From contig JASEFS010000031.1 of NCBI GenBank assembly GCA_030018495.1, positions 1-41,617 on the forward strand: a stretch of DNA of 41,617 nt, in the 5' to 3' direction. The DNA comes from Deltaproteobacteria bacterium (GTDB lineage: Bacteria; Desulfobacterota; Desulfobaccia; Desulfobaccales; 0-14-0-80-60-11). The translations under genes were made by a program, and so were the position numbers. Positions 39,676 through 41,617 of the stretch are shown one piece after another. How positions within the stretch are numbered: position 1 is the first letter of the stretch; every line of letters starts with the position of its first letter. The notes under the pieces were generated by a model that was not told the origin of the DNA, did not search any database, and saw only the letters and a list, made by a program, of their open reading frames with translations.

Positions 39676-39729
39676 GATTCTCTTGGGCAAGGGAGGAAAC
39701 GGTAATATTGCTGATCTTGGGGCAGGACG

Positions 39730-41617
39730 ATGATTGAAGCCTTCAAAGCATATTTTGAGCAGATCAAAAAGCTGGATGCAGAAGATGCCACCGAGCACAC
39801 CTTGCGACCAGCCCTGGACAATCTTCTAAGCGCCCTGGCCGCAAAGAAGAACATCAAAGTCATTCACGAACCCAAGCGCGACCCCTCCGGCAAAGGCGCG
39901 CCTGATTTCAAATTCAAGCTCAACGAGTGCATCCTCGGCTACCTGGAAAACAAGAAAATCGGAGAAAAGCTTGACCAATTCCTGAAGTCTGACCAAATTC
40001 TCAAATACCTCCGCTTGTCCGGCAACCTGATACTGACCGATTACCTGGAATGGATCTGGTTGAAAGACGGCGAAATCGTCAAGCGCGAAACCCTGGCCTA
40101 TCCCAGCGATATCGGCTATCCCAAGGCCCGCCTGGACCGTGATAAGGCGGAATGCGTCGCGGAATTAATCAACGGGTTCTTATCCACGCCGCCCAAGGGC
40201 ATCGGCCGGGCCAAGGATTTGGCTTTGGCCCTGGCTATCCGCTGCCACGAATTGCGGGACTTTCTCACCGATGAATTGACCAGGCAGGAGCGGGAGCATC
40301 AGCAAGGCAAACTCTTTGGCTTGTTCGGCGTTTTCCAGAGAGATGTCTTTCATGAGCTTGACACCGCGGGCTTTGCCGACGCGTTTGCGCAGATGCTCGG
40401 CTACGGCTTGTTTCTGGCGCGTCTGAACCGCGGCAACGGCGCGCCTATCAGCCTCCATAACGCCAAGCAGTATATTCCCGCGAATTTCGAACTCATCCGC
40501 GAACTGGTGGATTTTCTTGATGAACTGGAAAAGGAGGAATACCGGCAGATCAAGTGGCTGGTGGAAGAAATCCTGAGCATCCTGAATACCCTGGACGTGG
40601 CCGCGCTGCGGGAGGATTTGGCCTTCAGCAAGCGCCAGGGCCGCCTTTTTCCCCAGAGCGAAGAAGAGCGGCTGTTGTTCGCCAAAGACCCCTATGTGTA
40701 TTTCTACGAAGATTTTTTGAAGGCCTACGACAAAGCCATGCGCAAAAGCCGGGGCATTTACTACACCCCGCCGCCGGTGGTAAATTTTATCGTGCGCGCC
40801 GTCAACGACACCCTGAAAAGCGTCTTCGGCATCAAGGCCGGCCTGGCCGACCGCAAGCGGGTCACGGTGCTGGACTTCGCCACCGGCACCGGCACCTTTC
40901 TGCTGGAGGTGATGGAGCAGATTCTGGAGGAGACCTCGGAGGGTTTGCGGGATCAACTGATTTCCGAGCATATCCTGAAAAACCTGTACGGCTTTGAATA
41001 TCTCATCGCCCCCTACACCATCGCCCATTTGAAGCTGTCCCAATATCTGCAAGACAAAGGCTTCCGGATGCAGCCCCGGGAGCGGCTGCACATTTATCTG
41101 ACCAACACCCTGGAGCCCATAGAGCCCCAGAAAAATTATCTGTTGCCGGCCCTGTCCAAAGAGGTGGAGCTGGCCCAAGGCGTCAAAAACAAGCCCATCC
41201 TGGTAATTACCGGCAATCCGCCGTATTCCGGCCACTCCCTGAACCCGAGCTATCGCGAAGTCCCCTTTGAAGCCAAAAGCGGCCAAATCCGTAAAAAGAA
41301 AATTCCCACTTTTATCGGCGGGCTGATTGAAACATACAAGCAGGTGGACGGGCAGCCCCTGGGCGAGAAAAATCCCAAATGGCTTCAGGACGACTACGTC
41401 AAGTTCATCCGCTTTGCCCAATGGAAAATGGAGCAAGTGGAGGAAGGCGTGGTGGGGATCATCACCAACCATTCCTTTCTGGACAACCCCACTTTCCGGG
41501 GCATGCGCCGCAGCCTCATGCAGACCTTCAATCGGATTTACGTTCTCGATCTGCACGGCAGCACCAAGAAAAAGGAAAAAACCCCGGAAGGCGGCAAAGA
41601 CGAAAACGTCTTCGATA
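39730..41617 (+). CDS. Single-chain restriction-modification enzyme: PD-ExK nuclease plus N6-adenine methyltransferase (partial, runs off right edge)
   Basis: The frame is open from the ATG at 39730 to the window end (629 codons), so the C-terminal target-recognition part is missing. The N-terminal domain has PD59 and E73-x-K75 (APDFKFKLNECILGYLENKK), the PD-(D/E)xK nuclease pattern. A helical region leads into a gamma-type adenine methyltransferase: YYTPPPVVNFIVRAV (motif X), VLDFATGTGTFLLEV near 380-394 (motif I), and NPPY at 496-499 (motif IV). The order fits type IIG / type ISP-like enzymes lacking the helicase domain. It should methylate adenine in a specific site and cut DNA that is unmodified. 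No separate specificity or antitoxin gene is visible. Confidence 0.85.
   Translation, partial: MIEAFKAYFEQIKKLDAEDATEHTLRPALDNLLSALAAKKNIKVIHEPKRDPSGKGAPDFKFKLNECILGYLENKKIGEKLDQFLKSDQILKYLRLSGNLILTDYLEWIWLKDGEIVKRETLAYPSDIGYPKARLDRDKAECVAELINGFLSTPPKGIGRAKDLALALAIRCHELRDFLTDELTRQEREHQQGKLFGLFGVFQRDVFHELDTAGFADAFAQMLGYGLFLARLNRGNGAPISLHNAKQYIPANFELIRELVDFLDELEKEEYRQIKWLVEEILSILNTLDVAALREDLAFSKRQGRLFPQSEEERLLFAKDPYVYFYEDFLKAYDKAMRKSRGIYYTPPPVVNFIVRAVNDTLKSVFGIKAGLADRKRVTVLDFATGTGTFLLEVMEQILEETSEGLRDQLISEHILKNLYGFEYLIAPYTIAHLKLSQYLQDKGFRMQPRERLHIYLTNTLEPIEPQKNYLLPALSKEVELAQGVKNKPILVITGNPPYSGHSLNPSYREVPFEAKSGQIRKKKIPTFIGGLIETYKQVDGQPLGEKNPKWLQDDYVKFIRFAQWKMEQVEEGVVGIITNHSFLDNPTFRGMRRSLMQTFNRIYVLDLHGSTKKKEKTPEGGKDENVFD

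Noticed and set aside
40180-41556. Long antisense frame (458 codons) opposite the restriction-modification gene
   Set aside because: The plus strand codes for clear nuclease and methyltransferase motifs (motif I, NPPY); the antisense product is low-complexity His/Gln-rich.

Overview
The window is 41.6 kb of GC-rich bacterial chromosome. It looks like an anaerobic, Gram-negative, deltaproteobacterium-type organism (Desulfobacterota-like). The reasons are the order rpmH-rnpA-yidD-yidC-jag-mnmE-rsmG, LPS-type glycosyltransferases, and a many-subunit, iron-sulfur-rich 2-oxoacid oxidoreductase. The lineage is inferred from protein resemblance only. No rRNA, tRNA, CRISPR array, insertion sequence or prophage was seen.

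Left part (1-18.6 kb): mostly housekeeping. A partial iron-sulfur flavoprotein gene and a likely methyltransferase gene remnant precede the ribosome/membrane-insertion operon (rpmH, rnpA, yidD, yidC, jag, mnmE), then rsmG and an exported isoaspartyl methyltransferase (pcm). On mixed strands follow panE, phoU, a divergent dnaA, a GNAT acetyltransferase, a NamZ/DUF1343 muramidase-like gene, a lone TadG-like gene, radA, a CCA/poly(A) polymerase family gene and an RpiR-type sugar-phosphate regulator.

Middle (18.6-27.1 kb): a surface-glycan island. It holds an FkbM methyltransferase, a class II aldolase, two tandem paralogous alkaline-phosphatase-superfamily enzymes with Thr in the nucleophile position, a CgeB-like glycosyltransferase and, on the opposite strand, a GT4 and a GT9 (heptosyltransferase-like) gene. 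The two tandem enzymes have conspicuously AT-rich middles.

Right part (27.3-36.8 kb): energy and carbon metabolism. An AMP-forming acyl-CoA ligase gene and purA are followed by seven tightly packed genes. These encode a four-subunit pyruvate-type 2-oxoacid:ferredoxin oxidoreductase (gamma, delta, alpha, beta) immediately joined to a three-subunit NADH-linked diaphorase module (NuoE-, NuoF- and HoxU/NuoG-N-like). The layout predicts one complex that couples 2-oxoacid oxidation or synthesis to ferredoxin and NAD(H). This is the most interesting system in the window. A REP-like double hairpin sits in the only sizeable gap of that operon.

Right edge (36.9-41.6 kb): two small envelope-type proteins, pdxA divergent from proC, and a partial gene for a single-chain restriction-modification enzyme with an N-terminal PD-ExK nuclease motif and an N6-adenine methyltransferase domain.

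Promoters, terminators and functions were read by eye; none has been computed or searched against databases.
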